From Tannerella forsythia (lineage in GTDB: Bacteria > Bacteroidota > Bacteroidia > Bacteroidales > Tannerellaceae): DNA of 42,483 nucleotides. Of this stretch, positions 17,061-25,151 are shown piece after piece. Under the pieces are notes generated by a model. That model was not told the origin of the DNA. It saw only the letters and a program-made list of their open reading frames with translations, and searched no databases. The stretch's first letter is position 1; each line of letters starts with the position of its first letter. The DNA lies in assembly GCF_003860135.1 (NCBI RefSeq), contig NZ_RQYN01000027.1, forward strand, positions 1 to 42,483. The letters run 5' to 3'. The translations under genes were made by a program, and so were the position numbers.

Positions 17061-17237
17061 GGAGCGTGAAGAAAATGCCCTAATGAGCTATGGCATTTCT
17101 TCTAAATGCCGCTCCGCCTAATCCAAAACTCCCCTTTGAGGTGTTTGCATTCTCTGAATGCACAGAAGCTTTGTTGCTAAGTTTCTTTTTAGGAAACTTG
17201 CAGTTGGGAAAACTGCCATTGCTCTTGAAACAAAGCT
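17061..17237. other. Candidate oriT: cluster of hairpins upstream of the relaxase
   Basis: The gap between the relaxase and the primase-like gene contains several inverted repeats. These are GGCATTT/AAATGCC (17092-17098, 17104-17110, with a second AAATGCC at 17073-17079), GGAGCG/CGCTCC (17061-17066, 17110-17115), TGCATTC/GAATGCA (17146-17152, 17156-17162), AAGTTTC/GAAACTT (17179-17185, 17193-17199), CAGTT/AACTG (17201-17205, 17211-17215) and an outer AGCTTTGTT/AACAAAGCT (17167-17175, 17229-17237). Inverted repeats beside a nic site directly upstream of mob are the rule for MobV systems. The nic position is not determined. Confidence 0.55.
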
Positions 17238-17313
17238 ATCTGTCTGCCTCTTGCTCTCTTTTAGTGCCTAAGGATACCCGGTTGATACTTGGTTTTAATT
17301 GCACTCTTTTGCC

Positions 17314-18291
17314 TTATCTGCGAAATCCACGCTTGACGACCGATTGCGGTTCCTTCTGTTTTTGTTCCATCACTTTCTGGCGAGAAACGTGATACTCGTT
17401 CAGGTCTTTATATCTGCCATAATGTCGGCTCGTATCCTCTACTTTGATACCAGCCGATTGTAAAGACTGGAGGGCTTGTCGTCCTGCTTGGTCGTTGTCA
17501 AGGAAAGCTCGAACGGAGTCAATGCCGTTCTCGTGAAGATAGGCAATAGCTCGTGAAAGATTGCTGACCGAGTTCAGCACGATGGAGGGTGAGATGGTTT
17601 CTTTTCCTTTCATCGTGAAAAAGGACAGAAAATCAATAAAGCCCTCAAAAATGTTGTGTGCGATGTCTTTTGTCGCATCCACACAACCGATAACGGAAAT
17701 ATCTTTCGGAGCGATTGTCCCTTTGAAATGTCTGTCGTCCCTGAGTTCATATCCTCCTGTCCGATTGGGAAATCCTATGGCGGTGTAAGTCCTTCCGTCC
17801 ACCTCGTAGCACACGGAACGCAGATAGTGCTTGGCAAGCGAAAAGTCAATCTTGCGCTCCTCCTGCAAATAGCGTTGTAGGTGTGGGGGCAGTTCCTCAC
17901 TGATGCCTAGAATGCGCCTTGTGCTTGGGGATTGTTTTGATATTTCTTCCTTTGAAGGAGTTGCACGATGAAAGGAAAGAGCGTTCTCTGCCAAATGGCT
18001 CATTGCTTCGTGAGCATTGCACCTTTGCAACAACATCACAAGGTCTATGATGCTGCCACCTTTGCCCAAGCCGAAATCATACCAGAGATTCCGTGCAAAG
18101 TCCACTTTCAAGCTGGCGTTATAGTCTTCCCGATAGGGTGCATTGTAAAGGGCATAACTTCCGTATTGCTTGACGGGCTGTATGCCCCGAGCATGAAGGT
18201 AATCCGCTATGGATATTCCCTTAATACTTTGTAAGTCGTAATATTCGTTGTTCATTGCTGTTATTGTTGGGTTTGGGTTATTCATATTCAT
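17314..18291 (-). CDS. Toprim-domain primase-like protein
   Basis: The 325-residue protein has an N-terminal part like the CHC2 zinc-finger domain of DnaG but without the cysteines: YNAPYREDYNASLKVD, then LWYDFGLGKGGSIIDLVM at about residues 69-86. The C-terminal half is a Toprim fold, with the acidic EGFID at residues 216-220 and AFLDNDQAG containing the DxD pair at 265-267. These proteins occur in Bacteroidales mobilisable elements and are taken to prime DNA after transfer or during replication. The C-terminal tail is basic (QKQKEPQSVVKRGFRR). The start at 18291 is used; a start at 18255 (MNNEYYDL) is equally possible. It pairs with the VapE-like gene upstream. Confidence 0.85.
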   Translation of the reverse strand: MNMNNPNPTITAMNNEYYDLQSIKGISIADYLHARGIQPVKQYGSYALYNAPYREDYNASLKVDFARNLWYDFGLGKGGSIIDLVMLLQRCNAHEAMSHLAENALSFHRATPSKEEISKQSPSTRRILGISEELPPHLQRYLQEERKIDFSLAKHYLRSVCYEVDGRTYTAIGFPNRTGGYELRDDRHFKGTIAPKDISVIGCVDATKDIAHNIFEGFIDFLSFFTMKGKETISPSIVLNSVSNLSRAIAYLHENGIDSVRAFLDNDQAGRQALQSLQSAGIKVEDTSRHYGRYKDLNEYHVSRQKVMEQKQKEPQSVVKRGFRR

Positions 18292-18626
18292 TGTTCGTTA
18301 TTTCATTGTTTGTTCTGTTTTCTCTTTTTAGAGTTTTCCTCTTTTTATCTTACCACCCTTCGACACTCGAATAAGTAATTGACAGTGAAAGAGAAAAGTG
18401 TAACACTTCCCTCCATTTTATCTTTCTACTTATTCCTTCTACACCGTATAGCCATTCCTTCTGCCGTAGAAGCGTAGCAAGATAGTAGTAAGCTGTGTCG
18501 CAATATGAACACCTCCTGCAATCCTTTCTCTTTCACCGTATTATCATCCTTTGTAGTAATGTAGTAAGGAGAATAGGAAAGAAAAGAGAAAGAAGAATTG
18601 CAAAGGAGAGGGATAACAACAGAGTG
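18292..18626. other. Gene-free interval between primase-like and VapE-like genes; candidate replication origin
   Basis: No gene is seen. The stretch has a 12-bp perfect inverted repeat GTGAAAGAGAAA/TTTCTCTTTCAC (18385-18396, 18525-18536), a palindrome AAGTGTAACACTT (18396-18408), CTTCTAC/GTAGAAG (18436-18442, 18466-18472) and three GTAGTAA words (18485, 18553, 18561). Repeats of this kind between replication genes suggest a regulatory or origin region, but nothing proves it. Confidence 0.35.
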
Positions 18627-19820
18627 CTATGGCGGTTGCTCGGGGTAAATCTTGCGGACGGCATACACATATACGGGATTGCCGTTTACCCTGCGACACT
18701 CTCTCGTATAGCCTGCCTTTCGCAGGGCTTCACCCATCCGTTTGGGAGAGAGCTGCTGTCGGGTGTAGATCGAGAGGTAGCCAACTATCTCCGAATTGGT
18801 CATATAAAAACGCTTGGTGGCTTTCTCAGCTTCTGAGGGAAAGGTGAAATAGCGAAGCAACAGTTCCATCTCTGCCGTATAGACTTGAAAGGCTTCGCTG
18901 TTGTGGTGTAGTTCAATAATCTCCTCATCATTGAACCAATAGCGAAATCCGCTTTTTAGTAGTGCCTTGGCTTCACTATACACGGCATCCATTGGAATTT
19001 CCTTGGCTCGGTCTATATCTATCGCCAAGACCTCAAAAGGCAGGAAACGTCTGCTTCCAGTCGGGTCTGTGAGAAAATCGTTGCCATTGACCGAAGCCAC
19101 GAAGTTCGCCAAGTGTGGTCGCTCCTCGATATGCTTCTCGTAAGGCATACGATACTTCACCTGTGGACAGGTAATGAGGTTCTTCAGTTCGTTCTCATCT
19201 CGCTTGTTGAGGGCTTTGAGTTGGTCGTCAATGTTGATGATGAGGTTTTGACCGATAAGGCTCAACACATCTTTCTCCTGTGGGTATATCTTTCCCGTAT
19301 AGCGGTAGTCGGATAGGGCTGGCGGGCAGAGGAGGTCAAGGAATGTGGTCTTGAATTTTCCCTGTTCACCTGTCAGCACAAGGCAGGTGTGATTGCGACA
19401 CTGCTTGTCGTCCATAGCATTGGCGACTACCGCCACCAACCATTTGGTAAGGTATTCTCTCCATTTCTCGGGATTGGCTACGATTACACAATTAGCAAGG
19501 GCAGTTATTGCTTCTTGCTCCACTGCATCCATCGCTGGCAAACTATGGAAATAGGCTTGTACAGGATTGATCCGTGGAGAGAAGTCGCTTTCTATAATAC
19601 TGTATAGGTTCTCGGGCGAGGTCTGTATATCGGCTTCCTTGTCCAAGGCTCGTTTAAGTGTATTGATGCAATAGCGGTCTATTGCCACATAGTCCTCCGC
19701 TCCTCGGGGGCGATACTCTGCTCGGTGTAATATGGTGTTATATCGAAACTCATATCGCTCCGAGAGGAACTCCTCTATTAGTATGTTCTTTGAGGTGTTG
19801 TCATTGTTTTCTCTTTTCAT
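18627..19820 (-). CDS. VapE/VirE-domain ATPase (superfamily 3-like helicase)
   Basis: The 397-residue protein has a P-loop LVLTGEQGKFKTTF at residues 147-160 (GxxGxxKTT) and a Walker B-like LIINIDDQ at 193-200. Downstream motifs are RMPYEKHIEERPHLANFVAS and DPTGSRRFLPFEV, typical of virulence-associated E and DUF3874 proteins of Bacteroidetes elements. It is probably a hexameric helicase for element replication with the neighbouring primase-like protein. The C-terminal about 80 residues (TNSEIVGYLSIYTRQQL, KRMGEALRKAGY) look like a winged-helix DNA-binding module. The gene runs leftward, divergent from the HTH pair at 20265. No clear -7 box was found before its start. Confidence 0.88.
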   Translation of the reverse strand: MKRENNDNTSKNILIEEFLSERYEFRYNTILHRAEYRPRGAEDYVAIDRYCINTLKRALDKEADIQTSPENLYSIIESDFSPRINPVQAYFHSLPAMDAVEQEAITALANCVIVANPEKWREYLTKWLVAVVANAMDDKQCRNHTCLVLTGEQGKFKTTFLDLLCPPALSDYRYTGKIYPQEKDVLSLIGQNLIINIDDQLKALNKRDENELKNLITCPQVKYRMPYEKHIEERPHLANFVASVNGNDFLTDPTGSRRFLPFEVLAIDIDRAKEIPMDAVYSEAKALLKSGFRYWFNDEEIIELHHNSEAFQVYTAEMELLLRYFTFPSEAEKATKRFYMTNSEIVGYLSIYTRQQLSPKRMGEALRKAGYTRECRRVNGNPVYVYAVRKIYPEQPP

Positions 19821-20123
19821 TGTGCGAATTGCTTTCTATTACTTCACTTTGATATTTAGCATGTTTTTGATTGCTAAAACCAAGTTAGACAGGCTTTTGT
19901 GGTGAGCCAACATTTGCGGTGTTTCTGCATCGGAGTACATTGTTTTTCTCTGCTACAGCACAACGAAAAAGCCCCTTATCGCTCCAAAATGGAGGGAAAG
20001 AGGCAAAATGGGTGTGCGGATTGCACGGTATAAAAATGTTTGGCTTGCTTTCAACTGCAAGGGTTTGCTCCTTACGAGAAACACAAACAGTTTTTGAGAT
20101 AGAGCAAGAGGAGTTGATAACGA
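19821..20123. other. Gene-poor divergent intergenic region
   Basis: This lies between the divergent VapE-like and HTH genes. A plus-strand frame of 73 codons (19919-20140) ends inside the 20124-20162 hairpin. It has no recognisable domain and I do not call it a gene, but the pairing of a short frame with a terminator-like stem leaves open a small protein or RNA. Confidence 0.3.
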
Positions 20124-20162
20124 AAAACAAAGGAAATTGAGGGTGCAGATTTCCTTTGTTTT
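20124..20162. terminator. 14-bp perfect hairpin, terminator-like
   Basis: AAAACAAAGGAAAT (20124-20137) and ATTTCCTTTGTTTT (20149-20162) pair perfectly around an 11-nt loop. T-rich on one side and A-rich on the other, it could end transcripts from both directions. It lies 53 bp before the -7 box of the HTH operon, so it could also be an operator. Confidence 0.6.
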
Positions 20163-20214
20163 CCCGATACTTCCCTGCTTATCCCGAGCCTTAAAAAAGT
20201 CGAAAACTCCTGCT

Positions 20215-20222
20215 TACATTTG
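20215..20222 (+). promoter_or_regulatory. Putative -7 box for the HTH gene pair
   Basis: TACATTTG is a perfect TAnnTTTG box, 43 bp before the ATG at 20265. It overlaps a possible TTG start at 20220, which is one reason to reject that longer frame. No clear -33 TTG was found. Confidence 0.55.
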
Positions 20223-20264
20223 CGTCAGAAAGTAATAATAACGCAAATAAAACAACAACGAAAG

Positions 20265-20543
20265 ATGAGATTTACAGCCATTGACACCTCCGCTTGGGAG
20301 GAACTGAAAGAGAGTATCGTGGAGCTGACAGACTGCTTCAACGAGCACTTCGCACCACCTTCCGAGCTGCCCGACCTATTGCACAATGGGGATGTGTGCC
20401 GAATACTGAATATCAGCAAGCGGACACTGCAACATTACAGAGACACTGCGGTATTGCCCTTTATTCAGATCGGGCATAAGTGCTACTACAAACGTGAGGA
20501 TGTGGAAGCTCTCCTCTCGAAGTCTAACCCTCATAAAAGCTAA
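20265..20543 (+). CDS. Helix-turn-helix DNA-binding protein (HTH_17/excisionase-like)
   Basis: The 92-residue protein carries a C-terminal helix-turn-helix of the MerR/excisionase type: GDVCRILNISKRTLQHYRD, then TAVLPFIQIGHKCYYKREDV. This layout is common in small regulators of Bacteroidales mobile elements, where it acts as an excisionase or as an activator of excision and mobilisation genes. The start at ATG 20265 is preferred over a TTG at 20220, which lies inside the promoter box. It is followed after 6 bp by a paralogous gene, and both are divergent from the VapE-like helicase. The element's recombinase genes are about 3.7 kb away. Confidence 0.85.
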   Translation: MRFTAIDTSAWEELKESIVELTDCFNEHFAPPSELPDLLHNGDVCRILNISKRTLQHYRDTAVLPFIQIGHKCYYKREDVEALLSKSNPHKS

Positions 20544-20549
20544 ACGACT

Positions 20550-20852
20550 ATGGAGTTTGAAACGATCAACAAAGAAACACCAGAGATGAAGCAACTCATC
20601 TCGGGCATTAGAAACCTTGCAAAGCGTGTGCGAACCACGGCTCAGACACATCGCCCTTTATTTGATGGCGAACTCTACCTCACAGGGCGAGAGGTTTGCG
20701 AAAGGCTTTTTCTCTCTCCACGCACCTTACAGGACTATCGGGACAAAGGGATACTGCCATATACCCAAATCGCTGGCAAGATCCTCTACCGTCTCTCCGA
20801 TCTTAATAGGATACTACAAGAGAACTATATTAACAGAGACCTGCATCGGTAA
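20550..20852 (+). CDS. Second helix-turn-helix protein, paralog of the preceding gene
   Basis: The 100-residue protein has the same helix-turn-helix layout: GREVCERLFLSPRTLQDYRD, then KGILPYTQIAGKILYRLSDL, aligning with GDVCRILNISKRTLQHYRD of its neighbour. The N-terminal third (MEFETINKETPEMKQLISGI) is helical and charged. Two tandem HTH genes of this kind are typical of Bacteroidales integrative elements, where one can regulate excision and the other mobilisation. The stop codon lies in the loop of a hairpin terminator (20838-20870), so this ends the two-gene transcript. Confidence 0.85.
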   Translation: MEFETINKETPEMKQLISGIRNLAKRVRTTAQTHRPLFDGELYLTGREVCERLFLSPRTLQDYRDKGILPYTQIAGKILYRLSDLNRILQENYINRDLHR

Positions 20853-20870
20853 CGGTGCAAGTCTTTTCTT
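20838..20870 (+). terminator. Terminator overlapping the HTH gene stop codon
   Basis: The stem from GACCTGCATCG (20838-20848) pairs with CGGTGCAAGTC (20853-20863) with one mismatch and one G-T pair, around a GTAA tetraloop (20849-20852). A T-rich run TTTTCTT follows. The last three loop bases are the TAA stop of the second HTH gene. Confidence 0.65.
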
Positions 20871-20946
20871 TACTGCTGGCTACAACATACATCTTGGATT
20901 ATATGCAAAAGTTCTGATTTTCTTCGTTTCTCTCACTATAAGTTCA

Positions 20947-20954
20947 TATATTTG
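20947..20954 (+). promoter_or_regulatory. Putative -7 box for the XRE-RM operon
   Basis: TATATTTG is a perfect TAnnTTTG box, 30 bp before the XRE gene start at 20985. No TTG was found at the usual -33 spacing. It follows the terminator of the HTH pair, so the restriction-modification genes have their own promoter. Confidence 0.6.
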
Positions 20955-20984
20955 CAGGTGAATTGAGTAAAGTCGAGATACAAT

Positions 20985-21188
20985 ATGGCACAAGATAAAG
21001 GACGTGGCAATCTCATCAAAGAGCAGTTAAAAGCTAAGGGGTATACGCAAGTATGGCTTGCGGAGCAACTTGGGGTGTCTTTTAGCATTACAAATGCTTA
21101 TGCCTGTAATCGCAAACAGCCCAATCTTAAAACCATTTTCAAAATTGCGGATTTGCTCGGAGTTTCTCCAAAGGATTTAGTGTTTTAG
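20985..21188 (+). CDS. XRE-family helix-turn-helix regulator, likely control protein of the RM system
   Basis: The 67-residue protein is a single Cro/C1-type helix-turn-helix domain: GYTQVWLAEQLGVSFSITNA, then QPNLKTIFKIADLLGVSPKD. Small proteins of this kind directly before a methylase gene commonly act as C (controller) proteins that set the timing of restriction after entry into a new host. The gene begins 30 bp after a TATATTTG box and ends 5 bp before the methylase start, so the three RM genes form one operon. A direct role in controlling RM expression is inferred from position. Confidence 0.85.
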   Translation: MAQDKGRGNLIKEQLKAKGYTQVWLAEQLGVSFSITNAYACNRKQPNLKTIFKIADLLGVSPKDLVF

Positions 21189-21193
21189 AGTTT

Positions 21194-22957
21194 ATGACAG
21201 AGGACAAGGTTAGAGATTTAGCTAAGCATAAATTAGGGTTAGAGGATACCGAAACAGCAAAAGCTGGTGTCGGTCAGCTAACCACATTTAATCAGCTTGG
21301 CTTCAAAGGAGTAAGTGACCGCCCAGATGGTTGGTACCTACCTAATGAAAAAATGTTCCCCGCCATCATTCTTGAAGTGAAGAGTGTAGTTACGCCTTTG
21401 AAAGAACAACAAATAGCGGAATTGCTGAAAAATTGCAAGATAGCCTCTTCTCAATATGCCAAAGTGGTAGGTATTCTCTACAACGGCGAAGATATAGTGG
21501 TTTTTAAGAATGGAGAGAAATTACAAGGCGAAACCGAATTATACAATAAAGAGTATTACCTCAATCTGTTTGCGGAAAATCTGATTGACAAGTCCAAGAT
21601 TTTTCGATTAACTAAGAGGATTAATGACACGCTTCACTTTAGCTTTGGTATCAAAAATCTAAACCACCGAATGATATTTACTGCTTGTGCCTTGGTGGCA
21701 AAACGTTATGGAGCAGTACTGACCAAAGGAATGAGCTACAATACCTTCCGTCAATCTATTTTTGATACCTTGTCGAAGTCTTACGAAGAAGCTATTGCTC
21801 AGAATTCTAAGCTAAATCTATTGCTGGAGGTGTATTCAGAAATCAGAATGAATATTACCGACAATCAAGAGGCGATAGATGATTTTATTGCTTGTGTTGA
21901 AGAAATATCGGACAATATCAATTCTGACTTTTGGCAGGGAGAAGATGTTATGGCAATCTTCTTTAACGAGTTCAATCGCTACAAGGGAAAATCCGAACAA
22001 GGACAAGTCTTTACCCCTGACCATATCACATCATTGATGTATCGATTGACTGAGACAAATAAAGATGACATTGTATTGGATGCGGCATGTGGCTCAGGCT
22101 CTTTCCTAGTAAAGGCTATGTGTAATATGGTTGACGAAGCTGGTGGTAACCGTACTCATAAAGCCAAACAGATTAAACAAGAACAACTCTACGGGATTGA
22201 GTTTGATCGAGAAATTTTCGCATTAGCTTGTGCTAATATGTTGATTCATAAGGATGGAAAGACCAACCTTGAACAATTAGACGCAAGGCGAGACGAAGCA
22301 AAGAAGTGGATACAGTCAAAAGGAATAACAAAAGTCTTGATGAACCCTCCTTTTGAGAACAAATATGGATGTATCGATATTGTCATGAACACTTTGGATA
22401 GCGTTGCTAAGGATGCTGTATGTGCTTTTATTATGCCAGACAAGAAAATGGAGAAAGTGCAAAAGGCAAAACGAATACTGAAGCACCACACTCTTCTCAA
22501 AATTATTAAACTCCCTGAAAATATTTTCTCGGAGGGGGTTACTACATCTGTATTCATTTTCAAGTCTGGCACACCTCATGGCAATAGAGAAATTTTTGCT
22601 TGCTATATTGAAGACGATGGGCTTGAAACAGTAAAAAATCAGGGCCGTCAAGATGTCAAAGACCGATGGCAAGAGATTGAGGACTATTGGGTAGAAGTAA
22701 TACAAAAGCAGTCGGGAAATGATACTATTCAGTGGATAAAACCCAATGAGCATCTATCGTATCAGATGCCAATGAAAGAGTTTGAGATATATGAGGAGGA
22801 TTTCAATAAAACCGTAATGGATTACCTCATGTTTCAGCAAGGTATAGATGTCAAGGTGTTCCAAGAAAATCTCATTAGTAAAGTGATGTATTCAAGTTCT
22901 ATTACACAACACGGAAATGATGTAAACATAAGTCTACACACAAAAAATGAAGAATAA
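21194..22957 (+). CDS. Fused endonuclease-methyltransferase of a BcgI-like (type IIB/IIG-like) restriction system
   Basis: The 587-residue protein has an N-terminal PD-(D/E)xK-like nuclease stretch, DRPDGWY...AIILEVKS (Asp45, Glu61, Lys63), followed by a helical linker. The N6-adenine methylase has motif I at about residues 294-306 (IVLDAACGSGSFLVK) and motif IV NPPF at about 383-386, plus QGQVFTPDHI. One polypeptide with cleavage and methylation activities, followed by a separate specificity gene of about 340 residues, is the BcgI arrangement. BcgI-like enzymes cut on both sides of a bipartite site. The gene overlaps the specificity gene by 11 bp. A solitary type I HsdM would lack the nuclease stretch, which is the main evidence here. 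Confidence 0.82.
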   Translation: MTEDKVRDLAKHKLGLEDTETAKAGVGQLTTFNQLGFKGVSDRPDGWYLPNEKMFPAIILEVKSVVTPLKEQQIAELLKNCKIASSQYAKVVGILYNGEDIVVFKNGEKLQGETELYNKEYYLNLFAENLIDKSKIFRLTKRINDTLHFSFGIKNLNHRMIFTACALVAKRYGAVLTKGMSYNTFRQSIFDTLSKSYEEAIAQNSKLNLLLEVYSEIRMNITDNQEAIDDFIACVEEISDNINSDFWQGEDVMAIFFNEFNRYKGKSEQGQVFTPDHITSLMYRLTETNKDDIVLDAACGSGSFLVKAMCNMVDEAGGNRTHKAKQIKQEQLYGIEFDREIFALACANMLIHKDGKTNLEQLDARRDEAKKWIQSKGITKVLMNPPFENKYGCIDIVMNTLDSVAKDAVCAFIMPDKKMEKVQKAKRILKHHTLLKIIKLPENIFSEGVTTSVFIFKSGTPHGNREIFACYIEDDGLETVKNQGRQDVKDRWQEIEDYWVEVIQKQSGNDTIQWIKPNEHLSYQMPMKEFEIYEEDFNKTVMDYLMFQQGIDVKVFQENLISKVMYSSSITQHGNDVNISLHTKNEE

Positions 22958-23960
22958 GATCGATGTTTCTAAGTGGACTAAGTTCCCGATGGAAGAGATA
23001 TTTGGAACTCCAACAAGGGGTACTCGCCTTAAACAAAGTGATAGAATTGATGGAGAGATTCCATTAGTTACCGCAGGAATGGAAAGGCAAGGAATAGCAG
23101 CGTATATAGCCAAAGGAGGAGAGTTGTTTTCAGGTCGAAATATCACTATTGATATGTTCGGAAATGTATTTTATCGCAATTACTCATTCTATGCTGATGA
23201 CAACGTTCTCGTTTTAAATGGACAACATAGGACAGAACTTGAACTCATTTATATTGTTGGTGTATTACAGTATCTGTCAGAAATGTACAGCTATAAAGAT
23301 CAGTTTCGTCTTAATAGTTATATGCGAACGCTTTTGCCATTACCAATTGATACTCAAGGGCAACCAGATTGGGCATATATGGAGAATTACATAAAACAGG
23401 TGATAGCAAAACAGAACAAGCATCTTGATCTATTGCTACCCCCCTATTGTAAAAAACAGTTAAAAACCAAACAATGGAGCGAGTTTTTATTTTCAGATTT
23501 GTTCAATATCGAGAAAGGGAAGCGGCTAACAAAAGCCAATATGAAAGATGGTGATATAAGATTTATTGGAGCAAGTGCTATCAACAATGGTGTTACTGCA
23601 CATATTGCAAATACAACTCATTTGCATCCTGCTAATACAATTACTGTAAATTATAATGGTTCAGTAGGTGAAGCGTTTTATCAAGACAAACCTTTTTGGG
23701 CATCTGATGATGTGAATGTCTTGCACTTGAAAACTCATCACTTATCTAAAGAAATCGCACTATTTCTCATTCCCCTCATTCGAAATGTAGGCAAGCGTTT
23801 TAAGTTTGATGAAAAGTGGACCAAAGACCTTATGAATAGGACTAAGTTGAAGCTCCCAGTCGATACATCAGGGGCTCCTGATTGGAGTTATATGAAAGAT
23901 TATATTTCTATAGCATTGAGTACTATGGAAAATAATCAGAAGTTGCTTCATACAGTCTAA
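22947..23960 (+). CDS. Specificity (S) subunit of the BcgI-like restriction system
   Basis: The 337-residue protein has two target-recognition domains, each ending in the same module: LPIDTQGQPDWAYMENYIKQ at about residues 132-151 and LPVDTSGAPDWSYMKDYISI at about 301-320. The TRDs begin WTKFPMEEIFGTPTRGTRLK and WSEFLFSDLFNIEKGKRLTK. The halves recognise the two parts of a split DNA site, and the repeated helical modules space them. The protein guides the fused upstream enzyme. The length is close to that of BcgI-B as I remember it. The last four bases overlap the stop of the convergent integrase. The DNA target cannot be read from sequence. Confidence 0.85.
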   Translation: MKNKIDVSKWTKFPMEEIFGTPTRGTRLKQSDRIDGEIPLVTAGMERQGIAAYIAKGGELFSGRNITIDMFGNVFYRNYSFYADDNVLVLNGQHRTELELIYIVGVLQYLSEMYSYKDQFRLNSYMRTLLPLPIDTQGQPDWAYMENYIKQVIAKQNKHLDLLLPPYCKKQLKTKQWSEFLFSDLFNIEKGKRLTKANMKDGDIRFIGASAINNGVTAHIANTTHLHPANTITVNYNGSVGEAFYQDKPFWASDDVNVLHLKTHHLSKEIALFLIPLIRNVGKRFKFDEKWTKDLMNRTKLKLPVDTSGAPDWSYMKDYISIALSTMENNQKLLHTV

Positions 23961-25147
23961 AGACGAATGTTAGCTAGATTCTTCTCTATCAGCCTATCCA
24001 TATCCCTTGAAATCTTGCTATCCGTAATCTGAGCATAAATTTGTGTACTTGCAATGGAGGCATGCCCCATCATCTTAGCGATGCTCTCAATGGGTACACC
24101 TGCTTCCAATGTCAGTGTGCCGAAGGAATGGCGACCGACATGAAATGAAAGTGGTTGCCGAATGCCACAAGCTAAGCCAATCGCTTTAAGGTGCATACCT
24201 ATCTGTATTCGACTGAGCGATGTTTCAAAAATCAGACTATCTTCTTTCTTCTCTTTTGGAGGAAATTGTGAGAGTAACTGCTCAGCAATCGGGTGCAGTG
24301 GCGTAATACTCTCTACATCAGTTTTCTTTCTGTACTGACGAATATAGCGTATTCCTGCACTATTTGTCTCAATATCGCAGCATCTCAACTTGCTCACATC
24401 AGCAAAAGCCAAGCCTGTGAATACAGAGAAAAGGAATATCCTCCGCACAAACTCTGCTTCCTTGTTTTGAAAGGGCATAGCCAAAATACGAGCAACATCT
24501 GTCTTACCCAAACAGCGAATTTTCCGCTCTACTCGCTCATACTTTGCATCCTCAAAAGGATTGTAGCGAATAGTTTGCTGACTTACCGCCCTATACATCA
24601 GCCGACTTAGCCAAAAGAGTGTTTGTTTCGTTGTCGATAAAGCATAGCCTTTTCGCTTGAGATGGATACGATAATCATCGAAAAACTCCATTGTAAGGGG
24701 CGTAAGAGGAATATCTGCTTCTCCCTTACTCTCCACAAACAATTCCAGCTGCCTGTGATAGCAGCGGCAACTTTGGTAGGTGTTTAATGTTCTTGTAGAT
24801 TGAACTATAGACAATTCCTCTCGACTAAGTGCAAGCAAAGTGGTCGGATTTGCTCCAACACCTTGCAGATGATTCTTAAGCAACTCTGCACTCACCGCAC
24901 CAAATTGTAAGAGCAATGTATTATATCCCTGCTCAATCTTCTCTCGAAACGATTGCAAGCGTTGGTTCAGTTTCTTATCATTTGTTTCCTGTCGCTTCAC
25001 GCTCCAATCTTTGGGAGAGATACTTTCTCCTGTGGACATTACCACTTTTGAGCCGTCTATGGTGATACGGCAAAGGACAACGGTAGTGCCATCTGTTCTC
25101 AGTTTGCTACGATTGATGTAGAATAAGATGTTGAATGTGCTACGCAT
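23957..25147 (-). CDS. Tyrosine recombinase/integrase (Bacteroidetes DOT-like family)
   Basis: The 396-residue protein has an N-terminal arm-type/SAM-like domain, MRSTFNILFYINRSKLRTDG, then a core-binding domain, then the catalytic domain. The catalytic residues HVGRH (336-340), GH (361-362) and Tyr371 in STQIYAQ are all visible. The usual box I arginine motif is here TGLAFADVSKL, without Arg at the usual place, a substitution known in Bacteroidetes DOT-type integrases. It catalyses site-specific integration and excision of the element. It runs leftward and begins only 4 bp after the broken second recombinase, so both likely come from one transcript. The gene appears intact. Confidence 0.92.
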   Translation of the reverse strand: MRSTFNILFYINRSKLRTDGTTVVLCRITIDGSKVVMSTGESISPKDWSVKRQETNDKKLNQRLQSFREKIEQGYNTLLLQFGAVSAELLKNHLQGVGANPTTLLALSREELSIVQSTRTLNTYQSCRCYHRQLELFVESKGEADIPLTPLTMEFFDDYRIHLKRKGYALSTTKQTLFWLSRLMYRAVSQQTIRYNPFEDAKYERVERKIRCLGKTDVARILAMPFQNKEAEFVRRIFLFSVFTGLAFADVSKLRCCDIETNSAGIRYIRQYRKKTDVESITPLHPIAEQLLSQFPPKEKKEDSLIFETSLSRIQIGMHLKAIGLACGIRQPLSFHVGRHSFGTLTLEAGVPIESIAKMMGHASIASTQIYAQITDSKISRDMDRLIEKNLANIRL

Positions 25148-25151
25148 AATC

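Noticed and set aside
20220-20264. Longer N-terminus of the first HTH protein starting with TTG
   Set aside because: The TTG overlaps the TACATTTG promoter box, and the ATG at 20265 fits better.
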